DNA of 64,000 nucleotides from positions 3,782,001 through 3,846,000 of the forward strand of contig NZ_CP157484.1 of the NCBI RefSeq assembly GCF_045348435.1. The letters are read 5' to 3'. Under the pieces are notes generated by a model. The model made no database searches. It worked only from the letters and a program-made list of their open reading frames with translations, and was not told the origin of the DNA. Shown here piece by piece: positions 39,362 to 47,682 of this stretch. The translations under genes and the position numbers were made by a program. Numbering within the stretch: position 1 is the stretch's first letter; each line of letters opens with the position of its first letter. Source of the stretch: Alsobacter sp045348435. GTDB taxonomy: Bacteria; Pseudomonadota; Alphaproteobacteria; Rhizobiales; Beijerinckiaceae.

Positions 39362-39910
39362 TCAGACTCCCCCGCCTGAGGCGATGCGCTCGATCAGCTC
39401 CTCGGGCGTCGCGGCCGGCTCCATTTCGTAGGTCGGGCGGCGGCCCTGCAGCACCACCACGAGCTCGTCCACGATCCCGACCAGCAGGATGGCGAGGCCC
39501 GCCACCATGCCGAATTGTGGGATCCAGAGCGGGATCACCACCACGCCCTGCGACATGTCGCCGAAGCGCCAGGAGTCGAAGGCGAGCTGGCCCGCCTGCC
39601 ACGTGAAATAGCCGATGAACGCGCCGGCGACGCTGAGCGAGATGAGCTCGGCGACCTGCTTGGGGCGCCCGGACAGCCGCTCCAGCAACAGCCCGACCCG
39701 GATCATCTCGCCGCGCTTGAAGGTGTGCGCCAGCCCGAGAAACGCCATCGCGACCAGCGACCAGGCGGCGAAATCGTCGCCCGAGGCGACGTTGAGGTTG
39801 AACTCGCGCCCCACCGAGAGGAGCATCATCAACACGAAGATCGCGATCAGGAAGGCGCCGGCCGCATAGCCGGACCAGAGGTAGAGCCCATCGAGGAAGC
39901 GGCGGATCAT
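39362..39910 (-). CDS. dctQ: TRAP transporter small permease (DctQ family)
   Basis: A 182-residue membrane protein with four helices that stabilises DctM. Features are GAFLIAIFVLMMLLSVGREF (~18-37), DDFAAWSLVAMAFLGLAHTF (~44-63) followed by KRGEMIRVGLLLERLSG, the conserved loop of the family, then two more helices. It is the first gene of the operon; the promoter must lie in the 385-base divergent gap shared with the oxoprolinase gene. The short cytosolic tail ends TPEELIERIASGGGV. Confidence 0.94.
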   Translation of the reverse strand: MIRRFLDGLYLWSGYAAGAFLIAIFVLMMLLSVGREFNLNVASGDDFAAWSLVAMAFLGLAHTFKRGEMIRVGLLLERLSGRPKQVAELISLSVAGAFIGYFTWQAGQLAFDSWRFGDMSQGVVVIPLWIPQFGMVAGLAILLVGIVDELVVVLQGRRPTYEMEPAATPEELIERIASGGGV

Positions 39911-40295
39911 CGGAGGGCGCTCCGTGCGGACGCGGCGCCGGGCGCCCGGGGTTGGCTGCGCAGGAACATGGCGGTGCGGACCCTTTCCGGAGCGGAGGGC
40001 GTGACCAGGGCGGCGGAGCCATGGCCTGAAGCGGATGCTAAGCGGCGATTTCGTGACGTCAACAATTTATCGACGTTTTGCGAAAATCTGCTTCACAAGA
40101 CGATCGAGCGATGGCTAGGCTCCGTTCCGCCGCCGCTCATGCAAGAGGGCGGCCATGACATTCTCCGCCGTCATCCCCGGCGGCGCGCAGCGCCGGGAAG
40201 GGAATCCAGAGCAACGCCGGGCGTGGTTCTGGATTCCCTTCCCCTCCGCGGCTGCGCGGCTCCGCCGGGGATGACGGCGCGCTGGGAGACTTGCG
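39911..40295. other. Divergent regulatory gap between the TRAP operon and the oxoprolinase gene
   Basis: No gene is seen. An AT-rich patch at 40045-40110 contains the dyad ACGTC-(11 bases)-GACGT at 40056-40076, a possible operator controlling both directions. Palindromic repeat A copy 2 fills 40168-40277, right next to the oxoprolinase start. Confidence 0.5.
40168..40277. repeat. Palindromic repeat family A, copy 2
   Basis: It is bounded by CCGTCATCCCCGG and CCGGGGATGACGG as in copy 1. A perfect 16-bp inner stem pairs GGGAAGGGAATCCAGA with TCTGGATTCCCTTCCC. It ends 18 bases before the oxoprolinase ATG, so it forms part of that gene's leader. Confidence 0.9.
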
Positions 40296-43200
40296 ATGAC
40301 GACGGCGCGCTGGGACTTCTGGATCGATCGCGGCGGCACCTTCACGGACGTGATCGGCCGGGATCCCTCAGGCCAGTTGCACGCCCGCAAACTGCTTTCG
40401 GAGAACCCCGAGGCCTATAGCGACGCCGCCGTGCAGGGCATCCGCGACCTGCTGGGGCTCGCGCCCGGCGCCGCCATTCCGTCCGGCGCCATCGGCGACG
40501 TCCGGATGGGCACCACGGTCGCCACCAACGCGCTGCTGGAGCGCAAGGGCGAGCGCACCCTTCTGGTGACCACCAAGGGTTTCCGCGACGCGCTCAGGAT
40601 CGGCTACCAGGCCCGCTCGGACATCTTCGCCAAGGAGATCATCAAGCCCGAGCAGCTCTACGCCGAGGTGGTCGAGGTCGCCGAACGGGTGCGCGCCGAC
40701 GGCGCGGTGGAGCAGGCGCCGGACCTCGCCGCCGTCAGGACGGAGCTGGAAGCCGCCAGGGCGGCCGGCTTCAAAGCCGTCGCGGTGGTGTTCATGCACG
40801 CCTACCGCTACCCCGAGCACGAGCGCCAGGTGGGGGCGCTGGCGCGTGAGCTCGGCTTCCCGCAGGTGTCGGTGAGCCACGAGGTCAGCCCGCTGATCAA
40901 GCTGGTCGGGCGCGGCGACACCACCGTGGTGGACGCCTATCTGTCGCCCATCCTGGGCCGCTATGTGCAGCAGGTCGCGTCCGAACTGGACGCCGAGCGC
41001 TCAGGCGCCCGCCTCATGTTCATGATGTCCTCCGGCGGACTCACGGCCGCCAGCCTCTTCGCCGGCAAGGACGCGATCCTGTCTGGCCCGGCCGGCGGCG
41101 TGGTGGCGCTGGCCGAGACCGGCAAGGAGGCGGGCTTCGGCCGCGTGATCGGCTTCGACATGGGCGGCACCTCCACGGACGTCGCGCATTTCGACGGCGA
41201 GTACGAGCGCGCCTTCGAGACCGAGGTGGCCGGCGTGCGCATGCGCGCCCCCATGATGCTGATCCACACGGTGGCGGCCGGCGGCGGCTCCATCCTGCAT
41301 TTCGACGGCGCGCGCTTTCGCGTGGGCCCGGACTCGGCCGGCGCTAACCCGGGGCCGACATGCTACCGCCGCGGCGGGCCGCTCGCCGTCACGGACGCCA
41401 ACGTGATGCTGGGCAAGCTGCAGCCCGCCTTCTTTCCGAAGATCTTCGGCCCCGGCCAGGACCAGCCGCTCGACGCCGACAGCGTCCGCGCCGCCTTCGC
41501 GGAGCTCGCCGCCCAGGTGGGCGACGGCCGCTCGCCCGAAGAAGTCGCGGACGGCTTCGTGCGCATCGCGGTCGCCAACATGGCGGAAGCCATCAAGAAG
41601 ATCTCGGTGGCGCGCGGCTACGACGTCACCCAATACGCGCTGAACGCCTTCGGGGGCGCGAGCGGCCAGCACGCCTGCCTGGTCGCTGACGCGCTCGCGA
41701 TGAAGACGGTGCTGATACACCCCTTCTCGTCGCTGCTCTCCGCCTACGGGATGGGCCTCGCGGACATCCGCGCGACCCGCCAGCAAGCCATCGAGGAGCC
41801 CTTCGCGCCCGCCGTGCTGGAGACGCTGGCCCGCGAGGCCGACCGCCTCGGCGCGATCTGCCGCGACGAGGTCGCCGGCCAGGGCGTGCCCGCCGACGCC
41901 ATCGCGCTGCATGCGCGCGCCCATGTGCGCTACGCCGGCACGGATACGTCGCTCGAGGTTCCGGTGGCGCTTTTGGACCGCGAGCCTTCAGGCTCGCCCA
42001 GCGCCGATGCGAGCCTGAAGGCTCGCGGTCCACAGGGCGCGCTTCTCGCCGCCATGCGCGAGCACTTCCAGGCGGCGCACCGGGCGCGCTTCGGCTTCAT
42101 CGACGAAACGAAGCCGCTGGTCGTCGAAGCCATTTCGGTGGAGGCCGTGGGCGGCGGCGCCGGCATCGCCGAGACCGAGGAGGCGATCGCCTCCTCGCCG
42201 CTGCCCGAGCCCACGGAGCGCACCCGCATCTTCAGCGCCGGCGCGTTGCGCGAGGCGGCCGTCTACGCCCGCGAGCAGCTGGCCCCCGGCCACGTCGTGC
42301 GCGGCCCCGCGCTGGTCATCGAGCCGCACCAGACGGTGGTGATCGAGGACGGCTGGCAGGCCGCGCTCACCGCCAAGGACCACCTCGTCCTGACCCGCGC
42401 GGTGGCGTTGCCCAAGCGCACGGCGGTCGGCACCAGCGCAGACCCGGTGATGCTGGAGATCTTCAACAACCTGTTCATGTCCATCGCCGAGCAGATGGGC
42501 GTGACGCTGCAGAACACCGCCTATTCGGTGAACATCAAGGAGCGGCTCGACTTCTCCTGCGCGGTGTTCGACCACGAGGGCGCGCTGGTCGCCAACGCCC
42601 CGCACATGCCGGTGCATCTGGGCTCCATGGACAAGTCCGTCGAGACCATCATTCGCCAGAACGAGGGCCGCATCCGCCCCGGCGACGTCTACATGTTGAA
42701 CGCCCCCTACAATGGCGGCACGCATCTGCCCGACATCACGGTCTGCACCCCGGTGTTCGACCAGGCGGGCGACAGGATCCTGTTCTGGGTGGCGTCGCGC
42801 GGCCACCATGCCGACGTCGGCGGCGTCGCGCCGGGCTCGATGTCGCCGCTGGCGACCACGATCGAGCAGGAAGGCGTCTATATCGACAACTTCAAGATCG
42901 TCGACGAAGGCCGCTTCCGCGAGGCCGAGACCGAGGCGCTGCTGCTGGGCGCGACCTACCCGGTCCGCAACGTGGTGCAGAACGTCAACGACCTGAAGGC
43001 CCAGATCGCCGCCAACGAAAAGGGCGTGCGCGAGCTCTCCAAGGTCATCGCCGAGTTCGGCCTCGACGTCGTGCAGGCCTATATGGGCCACGTCCAGGAC
43101 AACGCCGCCGAAAGCGTCCGGCGCGTGCTGGACCGGCTGCGCGACTGCGAGTTCACCTACCCGATGGACCAGGGCTGCGCCATCAAGGTGCGCATCACGG

Positions 43201-43967
43201 TGGACAAGGCCACGCGCGAGGCAACGGTGGACTTCACCGGCACGTCGCCCCAGCGCGGCGACAACTTCAACGCCCCCGCGCCGGTGACGCGCGCGGCGGT
43301 GCTCTACGTGTTCCGCGTCATGGTGGACGACGACATCCCGATGAACGCCGGCTGCCTGCGGCCGATCCGCATCGTGGTGCCCGAGCGCTCCATGCTGTCG
43401 CCCGAATACCCGGCCGCCGTGGTGGCCGGCAATGTCGAGGTGTCGCAGGCGGTGACGAACTGCCTGTTCGGCGCGCTGGAGGCCATGGCGGCCTCGCAGG
43501 GCACCATGAACAACCTCACCTTCGGCAATGACGAGTACCAGTATTACGAGACGATCTGCTCCGGCTCGCCCGCCGGCCCCGGCTTCAACGGCACGCCCGG
43601 CGTCCACGTCCACATGACCAACTCGCGCCTCACCGATCCCGAGATCCTGGAATATCGCTTCCCGGTGCTGCTGGAGGACTTCCACATCCGCGCCGGCTCG
43701 GGCGGCAAGGGGCGCTGGAACGCCGGCGACGGCACCAGCCGCACTATCCGGTTCCTGAAGCGGATGGAATGCGCGATCCTGTCCAGCCACCGCAAGGTGC
43801 GGCCCTTCGGCATGGACGGCGGCGAGGCGGGCGAACTCGGCCGCACCCTGGTGCGCCGTCTTGACGGCCGCATCGACGAGCTCGGCGGCTGCGACCAGAC
43901 CGTGCTGGAGGCCGGCGAGGCCGTCACGGTGGTGACGCCGACGGGGGGCGGGTTCGGGAAGGGGTGA
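40296..43967 (+). CDS. 5-oxoprolinase/hydantoinase, fused A and B subunits
   Basis: A 1223-residue ATP-dependent enzyme of the HyuA-HyuB/5-oxoprolinase type, which opens a lactam or hydantoin ring. The HyuA half (~1-690) has the actin-like ATP motif WIDRGGTFTDVIGR (~9-22), VATNALLERKGERTLLVTTK, GFDMGGTSTDVAHFDGEYE and AFGGASGQHACLVADAL. The HyuB half (~705-1223) has IFNNLFMSIAEQMGVTLQNT and RGHHADVGGVAPGSMSP. Residues ~560-579 are encoded by a palindromic repeat inserted in frame (41974-42032). 5-oxoproline or a hydantoin are both possible substrates. It diverges from a TRAP transporter and may act on the imported compound. Confidence 0.93.
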   Translation: MTTARWDFWIDRGGTFTDVIGRDPSGQLHARKLLSENPEAYSDAAVQGIRDLLGLAPGAAIPSGAIGDVRMGTTVATNALLERKGERTLLVTTKGFRDALRIGYQARSDIFAKEIIKPEQLYAEVVEVAERVRADGAVEQAPDLAAVRTELEAARAAGFKAVAVVFMHAYRYPEHERQVGALARELGFPQVSVSHEVSPLIKLVGRGDTTVVDAYLSPILGRYVQQVASELDAERSGARLMFMMSSGGLTAASLFAGKDAILSGPAGGVVALAETGKEAGFGRVIGFDMGGTSTDVAHFDGEYERAFETEVAGVRMRAPMMLIHTVAAGGGSILHFDGARFRVGPDSAGANPGPTCYRRGGPLAVTDANVMLGKLQPAFFPKIFGPGQDQPLDADSVRAAFAELAAQVGDGRSPEEVADGFVRIAVANMAEAIKKISVARGYDVTQYALNAFGGASGQHACLVADALAMKTVLIHPFSSLLSAYGMGLADIRATRQQAIEEPFAPAVLETLAREADRLGAICRDEVAGQGVPADAIALHARAHVRYAGTDTSLEVPVALLDREPSGSPSADASLKARGPQGALLAAMREHFQAAHRARFGFIDETKPLVVEAISVEAVGGGAGIAETEEAIASSPLPEPTERTRIFSAGALREAAVYAREQLAPGHVVRGPALVIEPHQTVVIEDGWQAALTAKDHLVLTRAVALPKRTAVGTSADPVMLEIFNNLFMSIAEQMGVTLQNTAYSVNIKERLDFSCAVFDHEGALVANAPHMPVHLGSMDKSVETIIRQNEGRIRPGDVYMLNAPYNGGTHLPDITVCTPVFDQAGDRILFWVASRGHHADVGGVAPGSMSPLATTIEQEGVYIDNFKIVDEGRFREAETEALLLGATYPVRNVVQNVNDLKAQIAANEKGVRELSKVIAEFGLDVVQAYMGHVQDNAAESVRRVLDRLRDCEFTYPMDQGCAIKVRITVDKATREATVDFTGTSPQRGDNFNAPAPVTRAAVLYVFRVMVDDDIPMNAGCLRPIRIVVPERSMLSPEYPAAVVAGNVEVSQAVTNCLFGALEAMAASQGTMNNLTFGNDEYQYYETICSGSPAGPGFNGTPGVHVHMTNSRLTDPEILEYRFPVLLEDFHIRAGSGGKGRWNAGDGTSRTIRFLKRMECAILSSHRKVRPFGMDGGEAGELGRTLVRRLDGRIDELGGCDQTVLEAGEAVTVVTPTGGGFGKG
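41974..42032. repeat. Palindromic repeat family C, in-frame copy inside a gene
   Basis: Two perfect 24-base inverted arms (41974-41997 and 42009-42032) flank an 11-base loop. Each arm contains the mini-hairpin GCGAGCC-ttca/tgaa-GGCTCGC. The 57-base core is exactly 19 codons, so the oxoprolinase frame is preserved. The left arm is identical over 23 bases to 17530-17552. Confidence 0.95.
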
Positions 43968-43969
43968 CG

Positions 43970-44383
43970 TCAGGGCGCGGCGGGAATGGTCTCGATGTCG
44001 GTCGATCGCAAGAGCCGATCCATCGTCAGGAGCGATGCGCCGGCTTCCTTCGCGTAGGCGTAATGGAAGCAGTCGAAGTTGCTGAGTCGGCGCTTTCCGA
44101 TCCCGTAATCCTCGGCCACCCCCACCGCATGAGACAACACTGCCCTCAGGTCTGACGCTGTACGAAGCGCAATCCCGCGCTCCTCCATCCAATCGACCAG
44201 CGCATGCTCCGCCTGCCGGTACGAGCAGTCCAACTGCCCGGGAGACGCCAGCACGATAATCGCCTCCCACGCAGCGAGGACCGACGTCCAAGGAGAAACC
44301 GCGTCGCGAAGCGCTTCGTTGTAAGCCTCTGCCGACTCCTCGTCGGCCATGATCGCAATGATCGCGCAAGCATCGACATACAT
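43970..44383 (-). CDS. VapC family PIN-domain toxin
   Basis: A 137-residue PIN-domain ribonuclease toxin. The metal-binding acidic residues are visible: Asp4 in MYVDACAIIAIM, a Glu in VLAAWEAIIVLASP (~40), and the Asp residues in LSNFDCFHYAYAKEAG (~105) and LLTMDRLL (~121). Members cleave tRNA or rRNA when freed from the antitoxin. The start overlaps the antitoxin stop (TGATG). The stop lies only 2 bases from that of the converging oxoprolinase gene. Confidence 0.9.
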   Translation of the reverse strand: MYVDACAIIAIMADEESAEAYNEALRDAVSPWTSVLAAWEAIIVLASPGQLDCSYRQAEHALVDWMEERGIALRTASDLRAVLSHAVGVAEDYGIGKRRLSNFDCFHYAYAKEAGASLLTMDRLLRSTDIETIPAAP

Positions 44384-44637
44384 CAGTCGTCGCCTGTGAG
44401 ATCGTGGTCGAGAGCATGGAAGGCGTCAGGCGTCACAGGCTGGCGATCCTTCTTGAACTTGAGCCCATGCTTTTCGAGGATCCGGCGCGCGGTTTCGCTG
44501 GGCTTCTCGCGCCGGAGACGCTCCTGCAGCGCCTCGCGGAGCGCCATGACGACAGCATCCGTTATCGTTCCGCCCTCGATCTCGGCGAGACGTCGGGCCA
44601 GGACGTCGGCTTCGGGATTCCGGATGCTGATCGTCAT
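44383..44637 (-). CDS. VapB-type antitoxin (Rv0623/PSK family)
   Basis: An 84-residue antitoxin. The N-terminal DNA-binding part MTISIRNPEADVLARRLAEI and the helix TITDAVVMALREALQERLRR match the Rv0623-like VapB group. The C-terminal half (LKFKKDRQPVTPDAFHALDH) should wrap the toxin. ATG 44637 has GTGGAG upstream. The gene precedes vapC with a 1-base overlap, the usual antitoxin-first order. A dyad at 44657-44672 may be the autoregulatory operator. Confidence 0.88.
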   Translation of the reverse strand: MTISIRNPEADVLARRLAEIEGGTITDAVVMALREALQERLRREKPSETARRILEKHGLKFKKDRQPVTPDAFHALDHDLTGDD

Positions 44638-44656
44638 GTATGGCTCCACTCGTGTG

Positions 44657-44672
44657 GCGCTCAGTGTAGCGC
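44657..44672 (-). promoter_or_regulatory. Possible vapBC operator dyad
   Basis: GCGCT (44657-44661) and AGCGC (44668-44672) surround CAGTGT, 20 bases upstream of the vapB start codon, where an antitoxin autorepression site would be expected. The dyad is short. Confidence 0.3.
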
Positions 44673-44755
44673 AGCCGCCTGCGACAGAAAAGCCCGGAAC
44701 CACCCCACCGCCTCCGCGTTTGCCCGGCTCCCAATCACCAACACGGAGCCAAGCC

Positions 44756-45328
44756 ATGACCGATATCGGGCAGGCCAAGATTCTCATTCTCGCGACCGAC
44801 GGCTTCGAGCAGTCGGAGCTCATGAAGCCGCTGGAGCAGCTGAAGGCGGCCGGCGCGACCGTGCATGTCGCGTCGCCCGAGAAGACCATGAAGCCCGGCG
44901 AGATCCGCGGCTGGGACCAGACCGACTGGGGCCAGAGCGTCAAGGTCGACAAGACCCTGTCGCAGGTCAACGCCGACGACTACGACGCGATCGTGCTGCC
45001 GGGCGGCCAGATCAACCCCGACAAGCTGCGCATCGAGCCGCAGGCCGTGCAGCTGGTGAAGACCTTCTTCGACGCCGGCAAGGTGGTGGCGGCCGTCTGC
45101 CACGGCCCGTGGCTGCTGGTCGAGGCCGGCGTCGCCAAGGGCCGCACCGTCACGTCCTGGCCGTCCGTGAAGACGGACCTCAAAAACGCCGGCGCCAACT
45201 GGGTCGACCAGCAGGTGGTGGTCGACAAGGGCCTGATCACCAGCCGCAAGCCCGACGACCTCGACGCCTTCGTGGCCAAGATCATCGAGGAAGTGAAGGA
45301 AGGCCGTCACGAGCGCCGCGCCGCCTGA
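44756..45328 (+). CDS. DJ-1/PfpI family protein
   Basis: A 190-residue class I glutamine-amidotransferase-like protein. It opens with AKILILATDGFEQSELMKPL, where Glu is the usual acidic partner of the nucleophile. It has VLPGGQINPDKLRI (~79-92) and the nucleophile elbow AAVCHGPWLLVEAG (Cys ~106). Family members act as glyoxalases, deglycase-like or general stress proteins; the PfpI subgroup was first called a protease. ATG 44756 follows GGAGCCAAGCC. It is a single-gene unit closed by the stem-loop at 45348. Confidence 0.93.
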   Translation: MTDIGQAKILILATDGFEQSELMKPLEQLKAAGATVHVASPEKTMKPGEIRGWDQTDWGQSVKVDKTLSQVNADDYDAIVLPGGQINPDKLRIEPQAVQLVKTFFDAGKVVAAVCHGPWLLVEAGVAKGRTVTSWPSVKTDLKNAGANWVDQQVVVDKGLITSRKPDDLDAFVAKIIEEVKEGRHERRAA

Positions 45329-45347
45329 GGCTCCCCAGACAGACCGC

Positions 45348-45372
45348 CGGGGAGGGCCATGCGCCCTCCCCG
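45348..45372 (+). terminator. Terminator stem-loop after the PfpI gene
   Basis: CGGGGAGGGC (45348-45357) pairs perfectly with GCCCTCCCCG (45363-45372) around a 5-base loop, 20 bases after the stop codon. Only TT follows. Confidence 0.65.
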
Positions 45373-45406
45373 TTGACCCGCGGCCCGAAACGCCCTTCAT
45401 GGCCGC

Positions 45407-46273
45407 ATGAATTACCGCCACGCCTTCCATGCCGGAAACTTCGCCGACGTGCTTAAGCACGCCGTGCTGGCCCGCATCCTCGTCCATCTCGCCCAGAAGC
45501 CTGCGGCCTTTCGGGTCATCGACACCCATGCGGGCATCGGGCGCTACGATCTCGCCGGACCGCTCGCCGAGCGCACCGGCGAATGGCGCGACGGCGTCGG
45601 CCGGCTGGAGGCCCGACCCCTGGAGGGCGAAGCCGCCGCCCTGCTCGAGCCCTACCTGCGGGCCGTGCGCGAGACGCGCGCCTTCTACGGCCCCACCGCC
45701 TATCCGGGGTCGCCGCTCATCGCGGCGGCGCTGACCCGGGCGCAGGACCGGCTGGTCTTCATCGAGAAGCACCCCGAGGACGTGCGGCGCCTGACCCAGG
45801 CGCTGGACGGCGACAAGCGGGCCAAGGTCATCGAACTCGACGGCTGGACCGCGCTGAACGCCTATGTGCCGCCGGTGGAGAAGCGCGGGCTCGTGCTCAT
45901 CGATCCGCCCTTCGAGGAGCCCGGCGAATATGAGCGCCTCGCCGAGCGCCTCGCCAAGGCCTGCGCCAAGTGGCGGACGGGCACCTATGTGGCCTGGTTC
46001 CCGGTGAAGGACGCCCGCCAGCGCGACGCCTTCTACGAGGCGGTGAGCGACAGCGGCGTGGCCAAGACGCTGCGCATCGAGATGCTGCGCGAGCCCGCCA
46101 ACGACCCCACCGTGCTGGCGGGCTCGGGCCTGCTCGTCGTCAATCCGCCCTGGACGCTCGAAGCCGAGATGCAGACGCTCGGGCCGCCGCTGGCGCGGCT
46201 GCTGGCGCGCAAGGGCGACGGGCTGTTTCGCTGCGACTGGCTTGTCGAAGAGGGTCGCGCCACGCGCGATTGA
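45407..46273 (+). CDS. rlmJ: 23S rRNA (adenine-2030-N6)-methyltransferase RlmJ
   Basis: A 288-residue enzyme that methylates A2030 of 23S rRNA. The family signature begins at residue 1, MNYRHAFHAGNFADVLKHAV. The SAM-site FRVIDTHAGIGRYDL is at ~36-50, and the N6-adenine catalytic motif is GLVLIDPPFEEPGEYE (~160-175; DPPF). The C-terminal GSGLLVVNPPWTLEAEMQTL is also conserved. Length matches the family. It is monocistronic between two terminators. Confidence 0.96.
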   Translation: MNYRHAFHAGNFADVLKHAVLARILVHLAQKPAAFRVIDTHAGIGRYDLAGPLAERTGEWRDGVGRLEARPLEGEAAALLEPYLRAVRETRAFYGPTAYPGSPLIAAALTRAQDRLVFIEKHPEDVRRLTQALDGDKRAKVIELDGWTALNAYVPPVEKRGLVLIDPPFEEPGEYERLAERLAKACAKWRTGTYVAWFPVKDARQRDAFYEAVSDSGVAKTLRIEMLREPANDPTVLAGSGLLVVNPPWTLEAEMQTLGPPLARLLARKGDGLFRCDWLVEEGRATRD

Positions 46274-46559
46274 AGCACACCGCGCGGGCGATGAAGGCTA
46301 TACAGCATTCCCCACAGTCTAATCCGTTCGACATAGGACCGAGGCGCAAGATCCCCGCGATTTCGTCTTGAAACGTTGCCTGAGTTGACGGACATTTTAC
46401 ATGCGTTCGAGTGGGGCAAGAGAATAAAGCCGTTGGCGCGACTACGCCGGCCGCCATGCGCTCGCCGGCTGATCGACGCCGCCCTTCGCACCCGTTCGGC
46501 GCCGGGCGTAATGGCGCGCGCGAGGGCGTGCGCGGCGACCCGAAAGGGAGCGAACCAGC

Positions 46560-46781
46560 ATGACGCAACAGGGCGTGGTGAAATTCTTCAATACCGAGAA
46601 GGGCTACGGCTTCATCAAGCCGGACGATGGCGGACGCGACATCTTCGTCCATGTCACGGCGGTGTCCCGGGCGGGACTGCCGTCGCTCGACCAGGGCCAG
46701 AAGGTCTCCTACGAGATCGAGCCCGACAAAAAGGGCAAGGGGCCCAAGGCCGTGAACCTGACGGTCCTGGCGCACGCCTGA
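46560..46781 (+). CDS. Cold-shock domain protein (CspA family)
   Basis: A 73-residue single-stranded RNA/DNA-binding OB-fold protein. RNP1 is KGYGFIKPDD (~14-23) and RNP2 is DIFVHVTAV (~27-35). It acts as an RNA chaperone and helps translation in the cold or in stationary phase. GGGAGCGAACCAGC precedes ATG 46560. The 286-base upstream gap leaves room for a long structured leader, as in other csp genes, though I cannot define its start. A strong stem-loop follows. Confidence 0.96.
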   Translation: MTQQGVVKFFNTEKGYGFIKPDDGGRDIFVHVTAVSRAGLPSLDQGQKVSYEIEPDKKGKGPKAVNLTVLAHA

Positions 46782-46794
46782 GCCTCGACGCAAG

Positions 46795-46822
46795 AGGCCC
46801 GGCGGGTTGAACGCCGGGCCTT
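46795..46822 (+). terminator. Terminator after the cold-shock gene
   Basis: AGGCCCGGCG (46795-46804) pairs perfectly with CGCCGGGCCT (46812-46821) around a 7-base loop, followed by TTG. It lies between convergent genes and can serve both. Confidence 0.75.
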
Positions 46823-46858
46823 GCGCATTGGTGCGGGACGGGGCCCCGCGTGTGACGC

Positions 46859-47626
46859 CTAGAACTTGTAGTTCAGGCCGGCGCGGACGATGTCGCCGTC
46901 CACCTTGGCCTTGGACCCGACCGTGAAGGCGCCCACCGGGCCGGAGCCCACGAGGGCGGTCTTCTGGTCGCCGAGATTGTAGTAGAGATACTCGATCTTG
47001 GTGGTCAGGTTGTTGGTGAAGGCGTATTCGACGCCGGCGCCCACCGCATAGCCGACCGCCGTGTCGGACTTGGAGCCCGCCCAGGCCGCGCCGGTGTTGA
47101 GCGAGGCCGCCGTGCTGCTCTTGACGTTCCCGAAGGCCAGGCCGCCGGTGCCGTAGACCAGCGCGCGGTCGAACGCGAAGCCGGCGCGGGCGCGGGCCGT
47201 GCCCAGCCAGTCGGTCTTGGACTCGGTGGAGACCGAGGACGTCAGGACGCCCGAGGATCCGACGTAGCTCTGGCGCTTGCCCGAGCCCAGATAGTTCACG
47301 TCGCCCTCGACGCCGAGCACCATGGAGCCGATCTGGTAGTTGTAACCGGCCTGCGCGCCGCCCGTGAAGGAGCCCTTGTCGTCCTTCAGGCGGTTCGGGA
47401 AGAGGCCCGCCGGCGAAGCGCCGGAATACAGGAAGGTCGTGCGGTTCTGGCCGAAGCGGTAGCCGGCGTTCGCGCCGACGTAAAAGCCCGTCCAGGTGAA
47501 GATCGGCGCGTAGACGACCGGCATGGGGGCGGGAGCGCTGCGGCGGCCGGGCAGGTCGGCGGCGAAGGCGACGCCGGACGCGGAAACGAGCAGCGCGGCG
47601 GCGCCGAGCGACAGAATGGACTTCAT
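46859..47626 (-). CDS. Outer-membrane beta-barrel protein (Omp25/31 family)
   Basis: A 255-residue outer-membrane protein. The signal peptide ends near residue 22 (ALLVSASGVAFAADL). An 8-stranded barrel follows: TWTGFYVGANAGYRFGQNRT (~44-63), FTGGAQAGYNYQIGSMVLGV, RARAGFAFDRALVYGTGGLA and the terminal RAGLNYKF, which ends in Phe as required for BAM insertion. These proteins are abundant surface antigens in Hyphomicrobiales. The hairpin at 47683-47701 lies in its leader. A second, diverged barrel gene is next upstream. Confidence 0.93.
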   Translation of the reverse strand: MKSILSLGAAALLVSASGVAFAADLPGRRSAPAPMPVVYAPIFTWTGFYVGANAGYRFGQNRTTFLYSGASPAGLFPNRLKDDKGSFTGGAQAGYNYQIGSMVLGVEGDVNYLGSGKRQSYVGSSGVLTSSVSTESKTDWLGTARARAGFAFDRALVYGTGGLAFGNVKSSTAASLNTGAAWAGSKSDTAVGYAVGAGVEYAFTNNLTTKIEYLYYNLGDQKTALVGSGPVGAFTVGSKAKVDGDIVRAGLNYKF

Positions 47627-47682
47627 CGGTATGCTCCTGGAGGGGCGGGGCGACTGGCCCCGCCGGTGACGTGACGCCCGCG

